Part shown: positions 22,913-33,188 of the stretch, piece after piece | How the letters are laid out: every line of letters begins with the position of its first letter | Position numbering within the stretch: the first letter of the stretch is position 1 | Assembly (NCBI GenBank): GCA_947627805.1 | Contig: CANQXB010000002.1 | Coordinates: forward strand, 1-59,670 | Reading direction: 5' to 3' | Length of the DNA stretch: 59,670 nt | DNA from: an uncultured Bacilli bacterium | Lineage (GTDB): Bacteria; Bacillota_I; Bacilli_A; RF39; UBA660 | Translations under genes and position numbers: made by a program | The notes under the pieces: generated by a model | What the model was told of the DNA's origin: nothing | The model's database searches: none | The model's input: only the letters and a program-made list of their open reading frames with translations

Positions 22913-25900
22913 ATGGTAAAAAGAAAAAATTTAGTATATATTTTATTTTTGCTTATGCTTTTATTATTTGGTCAAGAAAAAGTTAATGCAGAAACCGCAA
23001 AGGTTACTGCAACAAATGTAGGAAGTTATTTTCATGCTCACATGGAATCAAGTTCTCATTTTAATCATTATGGTCAAATTTTAAACACTAAAATTACTGA
23101 TGGTACTTCAATTGGAGCCCAAGCATATTGTATAGCACCAGGAGAAGTAGCTCATAGAAGTAGATATTATAATGTTTATGATTATAATACAAATGATATT
23201 TTAAATTTGATTAATAATACCCAAGAAAAGGATACAAATAAATTAACTAGAGAACAATTAAATAAAATGCAATTGTATGCCCACTATGGATACGGATATG
23301 GAAGTCATTCTGATAGCGTATATATAGTTGCTACCCAAATGTTAATTTATAGAGTAATTGAACCGACAGTGTTTACTACGGGATTATGTGATGAAAGTGG
23401 ATGTACGAAAGTAAATGATCCAGCTGCTGTCACTAATGCTATGAATGAAATTCAAGCACTCGTAGATAATCATTCTATGACTCCAAGCTTTAATGGAACA
23501 GAAATAAAATTAAAGAAAGGGGAAACATTAGAATTAGAAGATACTAACAACGTTTTAAGTAGCTTTGTCGTAAAACAATGTGATAATTGTAATGCCCAAA
23601 TCAATGGCAATAAATTATCAATATCTACAGATAAAGGCGGAGAAGTATCTGTTGTACTAGAAAAGAATATAAATACATTTAATAATTCAGTTTTATTTTT
23701 AACTTTGGAAGATTCCCAAAACTTTATTACAAGTGGTAATGTAGATCCAATCTTTGCTAGAGTTTCTGGAGAATTAAGTGAAGGTTATATTGAAATTAAT
23801 AAAGTTGATTCTGAAACTAATAGTTGTGAAGCGCAAGGGGATGCCAAACTAGTTGGAGCTGTTTATGGTATTTATAATGAAGAAGGCGAAGAAGTTGACA
23901 CATTAACAATTGGAAGTGATTGTAAAGCTAAATCAAGAGCTTTAGAAGTAGGAGAATATACAGTAAAAGAAAAATCTCCAAATGTTGGATATAAAATAGA
24001 CACGAGATCCTATAATGTTTCAATAGAAGAACATGAACAAGTTGTTTCCGTAACTTCTAGGGAAGATGTCTATAAATTTGACTTTCATTTGTTTAAAGTT
24101 AAAAGTGATGGTACGACCGGAGAAATTGAAACAGAGCCGAACGCAGTATTTGATGTAACTTTAATAAGTAAAGGTAAAAAGATGGGTACTATTACTACTG
24201 ATGATAAGGGAAGAGCAAAAATAACTTTGCCTTATGGTAAATACAGTGTCTGTCAAACTAAAGGTGCAGAAGATTCTGAAGATGCTAAATGTTTTGAAAT
24301 AGACATTAAAAATAAAGACGTTGATAAGGTAATAAACAATGGTCCAATTAAAGCTAGGATTAAAGTTGTAAAAGTTGATTCAAAAACAGAAGAAACTTTA
24401 CCTATTGCGGGAATAAAGTTTAAAATTAAAAATTTAGACACAAACGAATATATCTGTCAAACAATTAGCTATCCAAATGCTGAAAAAGTATGTGTCTTTG
24501 AGACAACAAGCGAAGGAATACTATATACACCTTATCCACTAGAAGTTGGCCATTATCAATTAGAAGAACTTGATCAAGTTATTTATGGATACTTGTGGAA
24601 TAGCGAACCTTTAAAATTTGAAATCAAGAAAGATGCTGATTTTACTTATGATGATGAATTAGGAGTAATCTTAGAAGTTAAATTTGCTAATCAAGAGGTA
24701 CGTGGTAAAATTGTTATTTATAAAAAAGGAGAAGAATTTGTTATTCAAGATGGCAGTTTTACTTATGAAGAAATTGTTTTAAAAGGGATTAAATTTGGCC
24801 TTTATGATGAAGAAGGCAATTTAATTGGAACAGTTATTACTAATGAGGATGGATATGCCGAGTTTACAGATTTGAAATTAGGAAAGTATATTCTAAAAGA
24901 AATTGAAACAGTTGATGGTTATGTTCTGGATAATAAAGAATATGAATTCAACTTAGAATATAAAGATCAATATACACCAATTATTGAACAGGAAATAACT
25001 TTAAAAAATTATTTAAAGAAAGGTAAAGTGGAAATTACTAAAGTTGATATATCAAATGGTAAACCTTTACCTAACACTTTAATTGAGGTTTACACCATTA
25101 ATGATGAATTAATATTTAGTGGCAGAACTGATAGATATGGTAAAGTTATTATTGAAAATTTAAAAGCTGGTAAATATTACTTTTTAGAAAAAGAAGCTCC
25201 ACGAGGATATCTTCTAAACAAAGATAAAATGTTTTTTGAAATTAAAGAAAATGGGGAAATAATTAAGTCAAAAATGAAAGATGTTCCAATAACTGGAAAA
25301 CTAGAATTTACCAAGACCGATTTATCAACTGGTGAACCACTACCAAACACTTTAATTGAAATTTATAATTATAGAGGAAAATTAGTGTTTAGAGGAAGAA
25401 CAGATGAAAATGGTAAAATCGTTATTAGAAGATTAAGATATGGTAGATACTATATTTTAGAAAAAGAGGCCCCAGAAGGATACGTTTTAAATACAGAAAA
25501 AATGTTCTTTAGAATCAAAAGGAATGGAGAAGTTGTTAAAGCTAACATGGAAAACAAATTAATAACTGGTACTTTAGAATTTACGAAAGTTGATATTTCA
25601 ACTGGTGAACCTTTGCCAAACACTTTAATCGAAATATATACGGATAAAGATGAGTTAATCTTTAGTGGTTTAACTGATGAAAATGGCAAAGTTATTATTG
25701 AGAATTTAAAATATGGAAAATACTATATTTTAGAAAAACAAGCACCAGAAGGTTATATTTTAAATCCCGAGAAAATGTTCTTTGAAATAAGAGAAGATGG
25801 GGTAATAGTTAAAAGTGAAATGACAGATGAAAAAATACCTATTCCTAACACATTGTCAAATTCATATTTTGTTTATATTCCAATATCATTGTTTATTTTA

Positions 25901-25981
25901 TCAAGTGGAATTTTAATTGTAACTTCAACATTAAGTAAGAAAAAAGAAAGAGAGGTAAAAAATGACAAAAAGTCAAAATAG
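22913..25981 (+). CDS. Thioester-domain, Cna_B-repeat surface adhesin
   Basis: A 1022-aa wall protein. A signal peptide (cleavage after VNA, residue 26) is followed by a thioester domain: Cys73 in QAYCIAPG and Gln142 in ATQMLIYRVIE are the expected thioester pair, which lets such adhesins bind host or cell-surface amines covalently. Several Cna_B (SpaA-like) stalk domains follow, including three 91-aa copies at the end with Lys in strand one and EKEAP(R/E)GY or EKQAPEGY. These usually form isopeptide bonds. The C-terminus, IPIPNTLSNS, a hydrophobic helix and KKKEREVK, is an LPxTG-like sorting signal. The ICE sortase at 56103 is its likely partner. Confidence 0.9.
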   Translation: MVKRKNLVYILFLLMLLLFGQEKVNAETAKVTATNVGSYFHAHMESSSHFNHYGQILNTKITDGTSIGAQAYCIAPGEVAHRSRYYNVYDYNTNDILNLINNTQEKDTNKLTREQLNKMQLYAHYGYGYGSHSDSVYIVATQMLIYRVIEPTVFTTGLCDESGCTKVNDPAAVTNAMNEIQALVDNHSMTPSFNGTEIKLKKGETLELEDTNNVLSSFVVKQCDNCNAQINGNKLSISTDKGGEVSVVLEKNINTFNNSVLFLTLEDSQNFITSGNVDPIFARVSGELSEGYIEINKVDSETNSCEAQGDAKLVGAVYGIYNEEGEEVDTLTIGSDCKAKSRALEVGEYTVKEKSPNVGYKIDTRSYNVSIEEHEQVVSVTSREDVYKFDFHLFKVKSDGTTGEIETEPNAVFDVTLISKGKKMGTITTDDKGRAKITLPYGKYSVCQTKGAEDSEDAKCFEIDIKNKDVDKVINNGPIKARIKVVKVDSKTEETLPIAGIKFKIKNLDTNEYICQTISYPNAEKVCVFETTSEGILYTPYPLEVGHYQLEELDQVIYGYLWNSEPLKFEIKKDADFTYDDELGVILEVKFANQEVRGKIVIYKKGEEFVIQDGSFTYEEIVLKGIKFGLYDEEGNLIGTVITNEDGYAEFTDLKLGKYILKEIETVDGYVLDNKEYEFNLEYKDQYTPIIEQEITLKNYLKKGKVEITKVDISNGKPLPNTLIEVYTINDELIFSGRTDRYGKVIIENLKAGKYYFLEKEAPRGYLLNKDKMFFEIKENGEIIKSKMKDVPITGKLEFTKTDLSTGEPLPNTLIEIYNYRGKLVFRGRTDENGKIVIRRLRYGRYYILEKEAPEGYVLNTEKMFFRIKRNGEVVKANMENKLITGTLEFTKVDISTGEPLPNTLIEIYTDKDELIFSGLTDENGKVIIENLKYGKYYILEKQAPEGYILNPEKMFFEIREDGVIVKSEMTDEKIPIPNTLSNSYFVYIPISLFILSSGILIVTSTLSKKKEREVKNDKKSK
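25022..25840 (+). repeat. Three 273-bp tandem repeats (Cna_B domains)
   Basis: Repeats start at 25022, 25295 and 25568, giving an exact 273-bp (91-codon) period. Each has GEPLPNTLIE-type sequence, TD(R/E)(Y/N)GK and APEGY-type blocks. Recombination could change the stalk length without a frame change. Confidence 0.9.
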
Positions 25982-26384
25982 TGATAAAACTAAAAAAAGT
26001 GTGAAAAGTAACGAAAAGGAAGAAAAGAAAACTACTAAAGATAATGAATTTTATACAATTGGCAAATTAACAAAGGATCCTGAATTAAGGGAAACATCAA
26101 GTGGTATAAAATATGTTAATATTACTTTAGCAGTTAATGATAAAAATCCTAGATATTTGTATTATACTTTATGGGCAGAAAGAGCTGAAGAATTATGTAA
26201 TACATCTAAAAAGGGTTCTAAAGTTTGTTTAAAAGGTCATAGTGTTGGAAAGAAAGCTGACATAGTAAAAGATGATAAAACATTTACTATTTTCTATAAT
26301 GAAGATAGGGTAGAAGAATGTTTAAATCTTGAAAATTCAAAAGAAGAAGTTACTACCACAAAAGATGAAGAAATGGTTAAATAA
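25962..26384 (+). CDS. ssb: Single-stranded DNA-binding protein
   Basis: A 140-aa OB-fold protein: FYTIGKLTKDPELRETSSGI, then YVNITLAVNDKN, then YYTLWAERAEELC and KGSKVCLKGH match the SSB core. It has a Lys/Glu-rich N-terminal extension and a long acidic tail but no canonical DDDLPF-type C-terminal tip. It would coat single-stranded ICE DNA during transfer. It overlaps the end of the adhesin gene by 20 bp, in another frame. Confidence 0.85.
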   Translation: MTKSQNSDKTKKSVKSNEKEEKKTTKDNEFYTIGKLTKDPELRETSSGIKYVNITLAVNDKNPRYLYYTLWAERAEELCNTSKKGSKVCLKGHSVGKKADIVKDDKTFTIFYNEDRVEECLNLENSKEEVTTTKDEEMVK

Positions 26385-26959
26385 TGATTGATAAGAATAA
26401 AATTTATACATTAAAAGAATTAATTAATTTGTATAATTTATATAATTTGGAATTTAAATTTTATGGTAATAATGATAAAGGAGATTTAGAATTATACTTA
26501 AAAACAGACATTGATAAGATGTCTGTTTTTAAAACCATAAAAGAACAAACTAAATATGAATATTTGAAATTAGATGAGGAAAAAGCAAAAGATATAAAAT
26601 TTCAATTTGATAGGGAGGTTGAAGAGTTGGATTTAGATATAGTAGCAATAGTTATTAGAACTAGTGATGTAAACATTCCATCTGGAAAATATAAATTAGA
26701 AACATTAGATAAATTAACCAAAGAGCAAGATTTAGAAGATAGAAAAGATTCTAATGGAGAAGATGGTATATCATTTCTTATAGTAGATCAAAACTTATCT
26801 TGCCCTTTATATGATGATGTTTATATGTTTGGAAAAGATGAAGGGGGATTAATTAATTATCTTGAAAAAAGATTAGAAGAACAAACAGATAATTTATTAT
26901 ATAATAATTTAAAAATGATTTTAGATTATTATAACAATATCAAAGAAAAAAGTTTATAA
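26384..26959 (+). CDS. ICE protein of unknown function
   Basis: A 191-aa soluble acidic protein, start overlapping the SSB stop by one base (TAATG). It shows an N-terminal helical part and DDVYMFGKDEGGLINYLEKR near the end. There is no known domain. It is co-translated with SSB just before the transfer genes. Confidence 0.65.
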   Translation: MIDKNKIYTLKELINLYNLYNLEFKFYGNNDKGDLELYLKTDIDKMSVFKTIKEQTKYEYLKLDEEKAKDIKFQFDREVEELDLDIVAIVIRTSDVNIPSGKYKLETLDKLTKEQDLEDRKDSNGEDGISFLIVDQNLSCPLYDDVYMFGKDEGGLINYLEKRLEEQTDNLLYNNLKMILDYYNNIKEKSL

Positions 26960-26988
26960 AAGAAATAAAAGGGGGTTTTTATATAGAT

Positions 26989-27336
26989 ATGAAATTAAAA
27001 ATTAAAAATAAAAAAGAACAAATTTCATTTTTGTTTTTTTCATTACTATCTTGCTTATTAAATATAAATACTGTATATGCAATAGAAAAAATCGAAGGTG
27101 GTAATGTAACGATTGAAAGTTTAGGAACTATAATAAAGAATCTAGCTACAAAAGTACAGATTTTTGGAATAGTTATAGCTTTCATTGCACTTGTTGTTTT
27201 TGTTATTCAATTTATTATAGGAGATGATGAAACAAAGCAAAGAAGAAAAAAGACAATTTTATATACATTAGGTGGTGTCGCATTATTAATATTAGTGCCT
27301 TCAATTATAAATTTTGTAATTGATACATTGGGGTAG
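26989..27336 (+). CDS. Pilin-like conjugal transfer protein (VirB2/Mbov_0395-like)
   Basis: A 115-aa small membrane protein with a signal-like N-terminus (ending VYA, about residue 31). Two membrane helices (about 60-80 and 90-112) are separated by a short charged loop, DDETKQRRKK. This size and topology match the VirB2-type/Mbov_0395 pilin-like proteins of Gram-positive ICEs, which probably form the pore. It lies directly before the VirB6-like gene. Confidence 0.75.
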   Translation: MKLKIKNKKEQISFLFFSLLSCLLNINTVYAIEKIEGGNVTIESLGTIIKNLATKVQIFGIVIAFIALVVFVIQFIIGDDETKQRRKKTILYTLGGVALLILVPSIINFVIDTLG

Positions 27337-27340
27337 AATA

Positions 27341-29002
27341 ATGCTACTACTAAGTATAGGAAGTGATATAAAATATGGTGTTTTAGATATTTTAAGAGGA
27401 ATTGGTATGGCAATTGTAAACATTATATTTTCGACTGTTGATACTCTTTATAATGTGGCTCAAAAAATAAATGGGTTAAACTTTATAAATATGTTAGAAA
27501 ATATAGACAATTCGCCTTTTACAAAAATATTTAATGCGTTTTTTATATTAGCATTTGTTTTATTACTATTATTTGCAATATGGAAAATAACATTTAGAAT
27601 ATTAGATGCCGATAATAATGAAACACCATTATTTGAAATAGTTAAAGAAATATTTAAATGTGGCTTTTTGATATTTAGTGTTTATTTAATATTTAATACA
27701 AGTATTGACATTGGTATTAATTTATCTAATGCTATATATGATTCTTTTAATAATTCTGAATCAACTATAGGAGATAAAATGAAAAGTTCATATTTAAGTA
27801 TTAATGAATCTTGTTATGCAGTAGAAGATGGAGAATCAATAGATAGTGATAATGTAAATGAAATAAAAGATTATTTAGAAGGTTATTCAAGTGTTGAAAG
27901 TGTTTCAACAATGGAAGATTATGAAGAATTAATTAGAAATGGAACAATAACCGCAAGTGATGTTTCTGATTCTGGAGCATTTTCTTATAGATGCACAATA
28001 TATAAACCTGGAATATGGAATGATAGTGAAGATTATGCGTTTAGCTATAATTTTTTATTTGGGATAGTAATTGGAATAATATTTCTATTTGCCATTAGTT
28101 TTGCAGTATTAATGTTAGGAAAACGACAATTAGAATTAGCATTTTTAATGATGATATCTCCACTTGTTATAGCGACATCAATAGGAAGAAAAGAACAACG
28201 ATCCGCCTTATATCAACAATTAACTTCTCTTGTTTTACAAGCAGGAGCAATGATGCTTTTAATTGGTTTAACATCAATAATGTTTAATGCAATTCAAAAT
28301 AGTGTTGATATAAATAATTTAAATTATTTTACCAAAACAGTAGCCCAAAGTGTATTATATCTAGGATGTGCTATGATGCTTATGACAGGTTGTACTTCAC
28401 TTAATAGATTTATTGGTGATAATGTATCTGCAAATAGTGGTAAAGATATGATGCTTGCTATGGGTGGATTAATCGGTGGAATAAATGCCGCTGGACATCT
28501 TGGTGTTGGAGCAGTTGGAGCAGCTAAAAACACTTTAGTTGGTGGTTTTAAAGCTGGAAAGGGTTTAGCCCAACTTGCAAAAGGTGGTTTCCAAACAGCA
28601 AAAGGAATGTATCATGGTGTTGCTAGTGCGAGTGAAAAAACTCATTCTGGAATTTCCAATAGAATGAATAAAGCAATGGAGAAGAATTTAGCAAATATAT
28701 CAAGAGGTGGTATGATGCAACAAAGTGCCAATCCTTTTGTTAGAGCATATGGTAGAATTCTTGAATCACAAGGAGAAAGTAAAGTTAAGGATCTTGCTTC
28801 TAAATGGAATTTTGGCGAAGATAGATATAATAGTGATTATATTAAGGGTGGAATTAATTTGGCCCAAGCTGGAATTAACAATATAAAAGAAGGTCTTGGT
28901 GAAGCTTTTAATAGTATTAGAAATATTGGAAATCCACATAGTTCAAGATATAGAACAAGAAGTAAAATAAGAAATTATGGAAGAGAATCAGATAGTGTAT
29001 AA
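27341..29002 (+). CDS. VirB6-like polytopic transfer protein (Mbov_0396-like)
   Basis: A 554-residue protein with several membrane segments between residues 10 and 370: a pair near 60-120, and others near 230-260 and 305-360. A Gly/Ala/Lys-rich cytoplasmic tail follows (KAGKGLAQLAKGGFQTAKGM). This is the central membrane channel subunit of the conjugation machine in this ICE group. The start is set at ATG 27341, 7 bp after GGGG, rather than the TTG 21 bp upstream. Confidence 0.8.
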   Translation: MLLLSIGSDIKYGVLDILRGIGMAIVNIIFSTVDTLYNVAQKINGLNFINMLENIDNSPFTKIFNAFFILAFVLLLLFAIWKITFRILDADNNETPLFEIVKEIFKCGFLIFSVYLIFNTSIDIGINLSNAIYDSFNNSESTIGDKMKSSYLSINESCYAVEDGESIDSDNVNEIKDYLEGYSSVESVSTMEDYEELIRNGTITASDVSDSGAFSYRCTIYKPGIWNDSEDYAFSYNFLFGIVIGIIFLFAISFAVLMLGKRQLELAFLMMISPLVIATSIGRKEQRSALYQQLTSLVLQAGAMMLLIGLTSIMFNAIQNSVDINNLNYFTKTVAQSVLYLGCAMMLMTGCTSLNRFIGDNVSANSGKDMMLAMGGLIGGINAAGHLGVGAVGAAKNTLVGGFKAGKGLAQLAKGGFQTAKGMYHGVASASEKTHSGISNRMNKAMEKNLANISRGGMMQQSANPFVRAYGRILESQGESKVKDLASKWNFGEDRYNSDYIKGGINLAQAGINNIKEGLGEAFNSIRNIGNPHSSRYRTRSKIRNYGRESDSV

Positions 29003-29017
29003 AAAGGGGGAAATTTA

Positions 29018-29284
29018 ATGTATATAACATTACAAAGTATAAAAAGAAATTTAGGACTATTTAATTTAGAATTTGAAGATCTAATAATAGGTTCAACATT
29101 TGCATTACTTTTTACCATTTTATTTTTACTACATTGTTATACATTTGCTATAGTTGTCCTGTTATTAGGAATTATAGGATTAATTCCAGTTGATTTTTCT
29201 AAATGTAATAGAATGTATAAACTATTTATTTTGTTTACAAAATTTATATTTAAAAATAAAAGCTATTATTTTTATAAGAATTAA
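29018..29284 (+). CDS. PrgI/VirB3-like small membrane protein
   Basis: An 88-aa protein with two adjacent membrane helices (residues 22-38 and 42-60) and a basic C-terminus. PrgI/VirB3-like proteins of this size nearly always precede the VirB4 gene, as here. AAGGGGG lies before the ATG. Confidence 0.72.
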   Translation: MYITLQSIKRNLGLFNLEFEDLIIGSTFALLFTILFLLHCYTFAIVVLLLGIIGLIPVDFSKCNRMYKLFILFTKFIFKNKSYYFYKN

Positions 29285-29299
29285 AAGGGGGATAAAATA

Positions 29300-31801
29300 T
29301 TGTTAAAAAGAATAAAAGAATTAATACAAAAGAGAAGAAAAAATAAAGAAATTAAACTTGTGAATAAAGCAAAGTTAAATCATAAAGATACATATATAAC
29401 AAAATCAATGTTAAAAAAGAAACTTCAAAATTCACAAAGTTTTACAAATATAAGAAGTATAAATGATAATGGAGTAATAACTTTAAAGACAAATCAATAT
29501 GCGATTTTTTATAAAGTTAGTCCAATTGATTTATCATTAACTAATAAAAATGAACAAGAATTATTTTTTCATACATTGTCAAAATTATATAGATTGCCTT
29601 TTACTATTAAGGCCTATAAATTTGATGAAAAAATAAATCTTAACATAAATAAAGAAAATTATTTAAAATTAATTGATGAAGAAAAAGATAAAGCGAGAAG
29701 AGATTTACTTACTAATAATTATGGATTCATTGATACAATAGAAAGCGAAGATTTAACATCAGCTAGTTCATATTATTTAGCAATAATTTCTAAAAATAAA
29801 GAAGCTTTAGAAAAGAATAAAGAAAAATTTGAACTGGCATGTTCAGGAATTATTCCTAAATTAGAATTAGAACTAATTACAAACAAGAAGAATCTTATTA
29901 AAATATTTTGTAATATGTATTTTTCTAATAATAGTTTAGATCAGATAATTTATTATGATTTTATGGATTTAGTAACACCATTAAAAATAAATGAATTAAT
30001 ATCTCATTTAAAATTTGATGATGAAGAAGTTCAGTTATTATCAATAAAAAATTATCCCTTATTTATTGAACATGGATTTTTAGATAGAATAATAAATCTT
30101 CCGTATGTAAAAGCATCAATAACTATTAATGAGTCAATAGAACAATATAAGTTAATTAATGTTTTAAATAGTAGTTTTAAAGCCGTATTGGCAGATTATA
30201 ATTCAAGTAAAAATTTAAGTGATGTTACAGAAATGCAAACATTAATGAATAATTATAAGTTGTTAATCGAGCAAATATCTGCGAATGATGAAAAGATAAA
30301 AGATGTGTCAATAATATTAGCTATTAGTGGTAATAAAAAGCAAAGAGATGAATTAATCAAAGAAATAAAAAGAAATGCTGAATTATACCAAATAAAAGTT
30401 GATATACCTAGAATGCGACAAATGGAAGCATGGCAAAGTTATGATTTAACAGATAAAAATTTTAAAGATTATAGTATGTATTTGCCAACTATAACATTAG
30501 CATCCACTTTCTTTTTTACAGAAAACTATCATAATGATTCAACAGGTTATTTAATTGGGGAAGATAGTAGTTATGGTTTACCAATATTTTATGATCCATA
30601 TTATTTAAGTAAAGCAAGAACTAATCATAATATAGGAATTATTGGTACTAGTGGAAGTGGTAAAAGTTATCTTTTAAAATTACTTATTACAAATGAATTT
30701 GCAAGAGGTACAAAATTATTCTTATTTGATATTGAGAATGAACTTCAAAAATTATGTAATAGATGCGGTGGAGAATATATAGATTTGTCTAGCAAGTCAT
30801 TAATTAATCCATTACAAGTAAGATATGTTATTAGTGATGAAGATGATGAAAGTTCTATATTAGGAAAGCATCTGGGTTTTTTGGAAAACTTCTTTACAAC
30901 AGCTTTTGAGGATATTTCTGAAAAGGAACTTGTTGTATTAATAGATATAGTAGAAAAATTCTATAATAGTAGAGGAATTAGTAAAAAAACAACTTTAGAA
31001 GAATTTGAAAATATGTCAGCAAAAGATTATCCAATTTTTTCAGATTTATATGCTTTTTTACTTGAAGAACAAAGATCATGTGAAAATAAAGAATTAGCAA
31101 AAATATTAGTTAATATCGAAGTCTTATTAAAAAGAATGGTTGTTGGACAAGATAGTAATTTATTTAATGGTATTACTACTATAGATTTAAGCAATGATTT
31201 AGTTGCTTTTAATTTACAAGAATTATTATTTAATTCAAGTAAAAGGTTAATTAATACTCAAATGATTAATCTTTTAACGTATTTGAGTAATGAAATAATT
31301 GATAATAAGAAAAGAAATGCCAAATATGGTGAAAATAAACGAATGATGATTGTATTAGATGAGTTTCATAATTATATTGATGAAGATAATCCAACATTAT
31401 TAAGATATTTTGACCAATTAAATAGAAGAGCTAGAAAATACAATTTATCAATTGCAGTTGCAAGCCAACAACCTAATGATTTTACTAGTAGATCAAATAT
31501 TTTAAGACATGCTTCGGCAATATTTAATGATTGTCAATATCAATTTACAGGAATGTTAAAAGACACAGATGTTGAAGCAGTAGAAAAATTGTATTCTAAT
31601 ACACCATTAACAGAAACTCAAAAAGTATTTTTAAGTCATTGTAATCAAGGACAATTCTTACTTAATATAACAAATAAGAATCGGTTAAGAGTTAATGTGT
31701 TTGCTACCCAAAACCAAATGTATTATATGGGTGAAAGTGATGAGTTGCCTACTAGTATGGTAAATAAAAATGAAGATGATAAAAAAACTAATAACTACTA
31801 A
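29300..31801 (+). CDS. virB4: VirB4/TraE-type conjugation ATPase
   Basis: An 833-aa motor ATPase of the type IV secretion machine (Mbov_0397-like). The N-terminal half is the VirB4 interaction domain. The Walker A is GTSGSGKS at residues 449-456 and Walker B is IVLDEFHNYID (Asp687, Glu688), followed by the arginine-rich RARKYNLSIAVASQQP segment. It starts at TTG, 8 bp after AAAAGGGGG; no better ATG is near. It drives pilus or channel assembly and DNA passage together with VirD4 (53800). Confidence 0.93.
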   Translation: MLKRIKELIQKRRKNKEIKLVNKAKLNHKDTYITKSMLKKKLQNSQSFTNIRSINDNGVITLKTNQYAIFYKVSPIDLSLTNKNEQELFFHTLSKLYRLPFTIKAYKFDEKINLNINKENYLKLIDEEKDKARRDLLTNNYGFIDTIESEDLTSASSYYLAIISKNKEALEKNKEKFELACSGIIPKLELELITNKKNLIKIFCNMYFSNNSLDQIIYYDFMDLVTPLKINELISHLKFDDEEVQLLSIKNYPLFIEHGFLDRIINLPYVKASITINESIEQYKLINVLNSSFKAVLADYNSSKNLSDVTEMQTLMNNYKLLIEQISANDEKIKDVSIILAISGNKKQRDELIKEIKRNAELYQIKVDIPRMRQMEAWQSYDLTDKNFKDYSMYLPTITLASTFFFTENYHNDSTGYLIGEDSSYGLPIFYDPYYLSKARTNHNIGIIGTSGSGKSYLLKLLITNEFARGTKLFLFDIENELQKLCNRCGGEYIDLSSKSLINPLQVRYVISDEDDESSILGKHLGFLENFFTTAFEDISEKELVVLIDIVEKFYNSRGISKKTTLEEFENMSAKDYPIFSDLYAFLLEEQRSCENKELAKILVNIEVLLKRMVVGQDSNLFNGITTIDLSNDLVAFNLQELLFNSSKRLINTQMINLLTYLSNEIIDNKKRNAKYGENKRMMIVLDEFHNYIDEDNPTLLRYFDQLNRRARKYNLSIAVASQQPNDFTSRSNILRHASAIFNDCQYQFTGMLKDTDVEAVEKLYSNTPLTETQKVFLSHCNQGQFLLNITNKNRLRVNVFATQNQMYYMGESDELPTSMVNKNEDDKKTNNY

Positions 31802-32780
31802 AATCATTTTAATTGTAGGAACTATTATTGTCTTTGTGGCCATTTTAATTGGTATAATTTCAAGTATTTGTGGAGTAGCAATGGGATACGAAGCTACAAT
31901 AAGACAAGCTGTTAATGCTAAAGAAGTAAGAGCCATAGTAAATAATCAAATTTATGCTGATAGATATAGAAAAATATTAGATAAATATTTAATAGAAAAA
32001 GGTTATGTATCATTAGAAAGATTATTGTTTTATTTACAAAGAAAAAACAATATATTAGACATTACAACTTTATCTGATAATGAATGGGAACAAGCATATT
32101 TAGAAAATTTAAATGAAAAAGAAAAACAAATGATACCAATAAAAACAATTTGTAAAGATTTTAAAAACGATTCGACATTGCCAAGTTATACAGTAGAAAG
32201 TGGTTTAAATAGTAAAGGGGTATATATTGAAGCTTTAAATTTATGTTTAGTTGAAAATGTTGATATTACTACTTCAAATGACTATACGGAAGATTATCCA
32301 TATCTTCCATTTGTTTTTCCATTAGAAAGTAATTTTACTGTTACATCTATGGTTTTTGAAAGTAGAGATATTGATTTAGGACTAACAGGAAATCAAAAAG
32401 ATAATGTTAATTTTCATTCTGGATGGGATTTTGCAGTACCTATTGGAACAAACTTTTATAGTATATGTAATGGAACAGTATTAAATATTGTTAATACTCA
32501 ATATAATGATGTTCCTTATAAACAATCAGGAAACTCAACAGGAAATTATATAACTGTTAAATGTGATAACGAATTAAAAGTATCCTATTATCATATTCAA
32601 GCAAATAGTGTGCCATATGGTACCAGAGAAGGTTCTTTAGTTAGAGAAGGAGAACTGTTGGGAAGAACTTCAACAACAGGATTATCAACTGGACCACATT
32701 TACATTTAGGATTACAAAATAGTGATGGATCTAATTTAGATGCACTAGAATATATCAATTTTAATTATAAAAAAGGATAA
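31770..32780 (+). CDS. M23-family peptidoglycan hydrolase of the transfer machine
   Basis: A 336-aa protein with an N-terminal membrane helix (residues 9-35), a helical middle part and a C-terminal LytM/M23 endopeptidase domain. Zinc ligands His216 and Asp220 (HSGWD) and His310/His312 (PHLHLG) are visible. It would cut cell-wall crosslinks to let the transfer channel through, the role of VirB1-like enzymes. It overlaps the VirB4 gene by 32 bp, so the two are tightly coupled. Confidence 0.9.
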   Translation: MKMIKKLITTKIILIVGTIIVFVAILIGIISSICGVAMGYEATIRQAVNAKEVRAIVNNQIYADRYRKILDKYLIEKGYVSLERLLFYLQRKNNILDITTLSDNEWEQAYLENLNEKEKQMIPIKTICKDFKNDSTLPSYTVESGLNSKGVYIEALNLCLVENVDITTSNDYTEDYPYLPFVFPLESNFTVTSMVFESRDIDLGLTGNQKDNVNFHSGWDFAVPIGTNFYSICNGTVLNIVNTQYNDVPYKQSGNSTGNYITVKCDNELKVSYYHIQANSVPYGTREGSLVREGELLGRTSTTGLSTGPHLHLGLQNSDGSNLDALEYINFNYKKG

Positions 32781-32843
32781 GTAAAGCAAAAAAATTTTCA
32801 AAGCCAAAAAAGAAAATAATGAAAAATAGTAAAGGGGGTTAAA

Positions 32844-33188
32844 ATGTATAAGGAAGATTTAGGAGATAGAATAAAATTTCAAAGAAAAAATGTATGTGGT
32901 TATTCCAGAAGAAAATTAGCAAAACTTGTTAATGAAGATTTAGAAACAATAATGATGTTAGAAAATGGAGAGTTAAAGAATCCACAACCGCAATTAATTT
33001 TAAAAATTGCGGATGTACTGGATTCTTTTTATATGAATTTTGTTAATGAGGAATATGAAGAAGAATTTTTATACTATCTTGATTGGGGAACAAAAAATCG
33101 TGAAAGTATTATTGCTTTAAAGAATCTAACTAAATTGTTAAGTAATATAGCAATTCATATATATAGGAGAAAACATGGAATTAGCTAA
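32844..33188 (+). CDS. XRE-family HTH protein
   Basis: A 114-aa protein with an N-terminal Cro/CI-type HTH: GYSRRKLAKLVNEDLETIMM, then PQPQLILKIADVLD. A helical C-terminal part probably dimerises. AAAGGGGG precedes the start. It sits inside the transfer operon and could give feedback control of the ICE promoters at 21070 or the oriT region. Confidence 0.8.
   Translation: MYKEDLGDRIKFQRKNVCGYSRRKLAKLVNEDLETIMMLENGELKNPQPQLILKIADVLDSFYMNFVNEEYEEEFLYYLDWGTKNRESIIALKNLTKLLSNIAIHIYRRKHGIS

Noticed and set aside
25022..25840. Tandem 273-bp repeats as a CRISPR or mobile repeat
   Set aside because: They are in-frame protein domains (Cna_B) with an exact 91-codon period.
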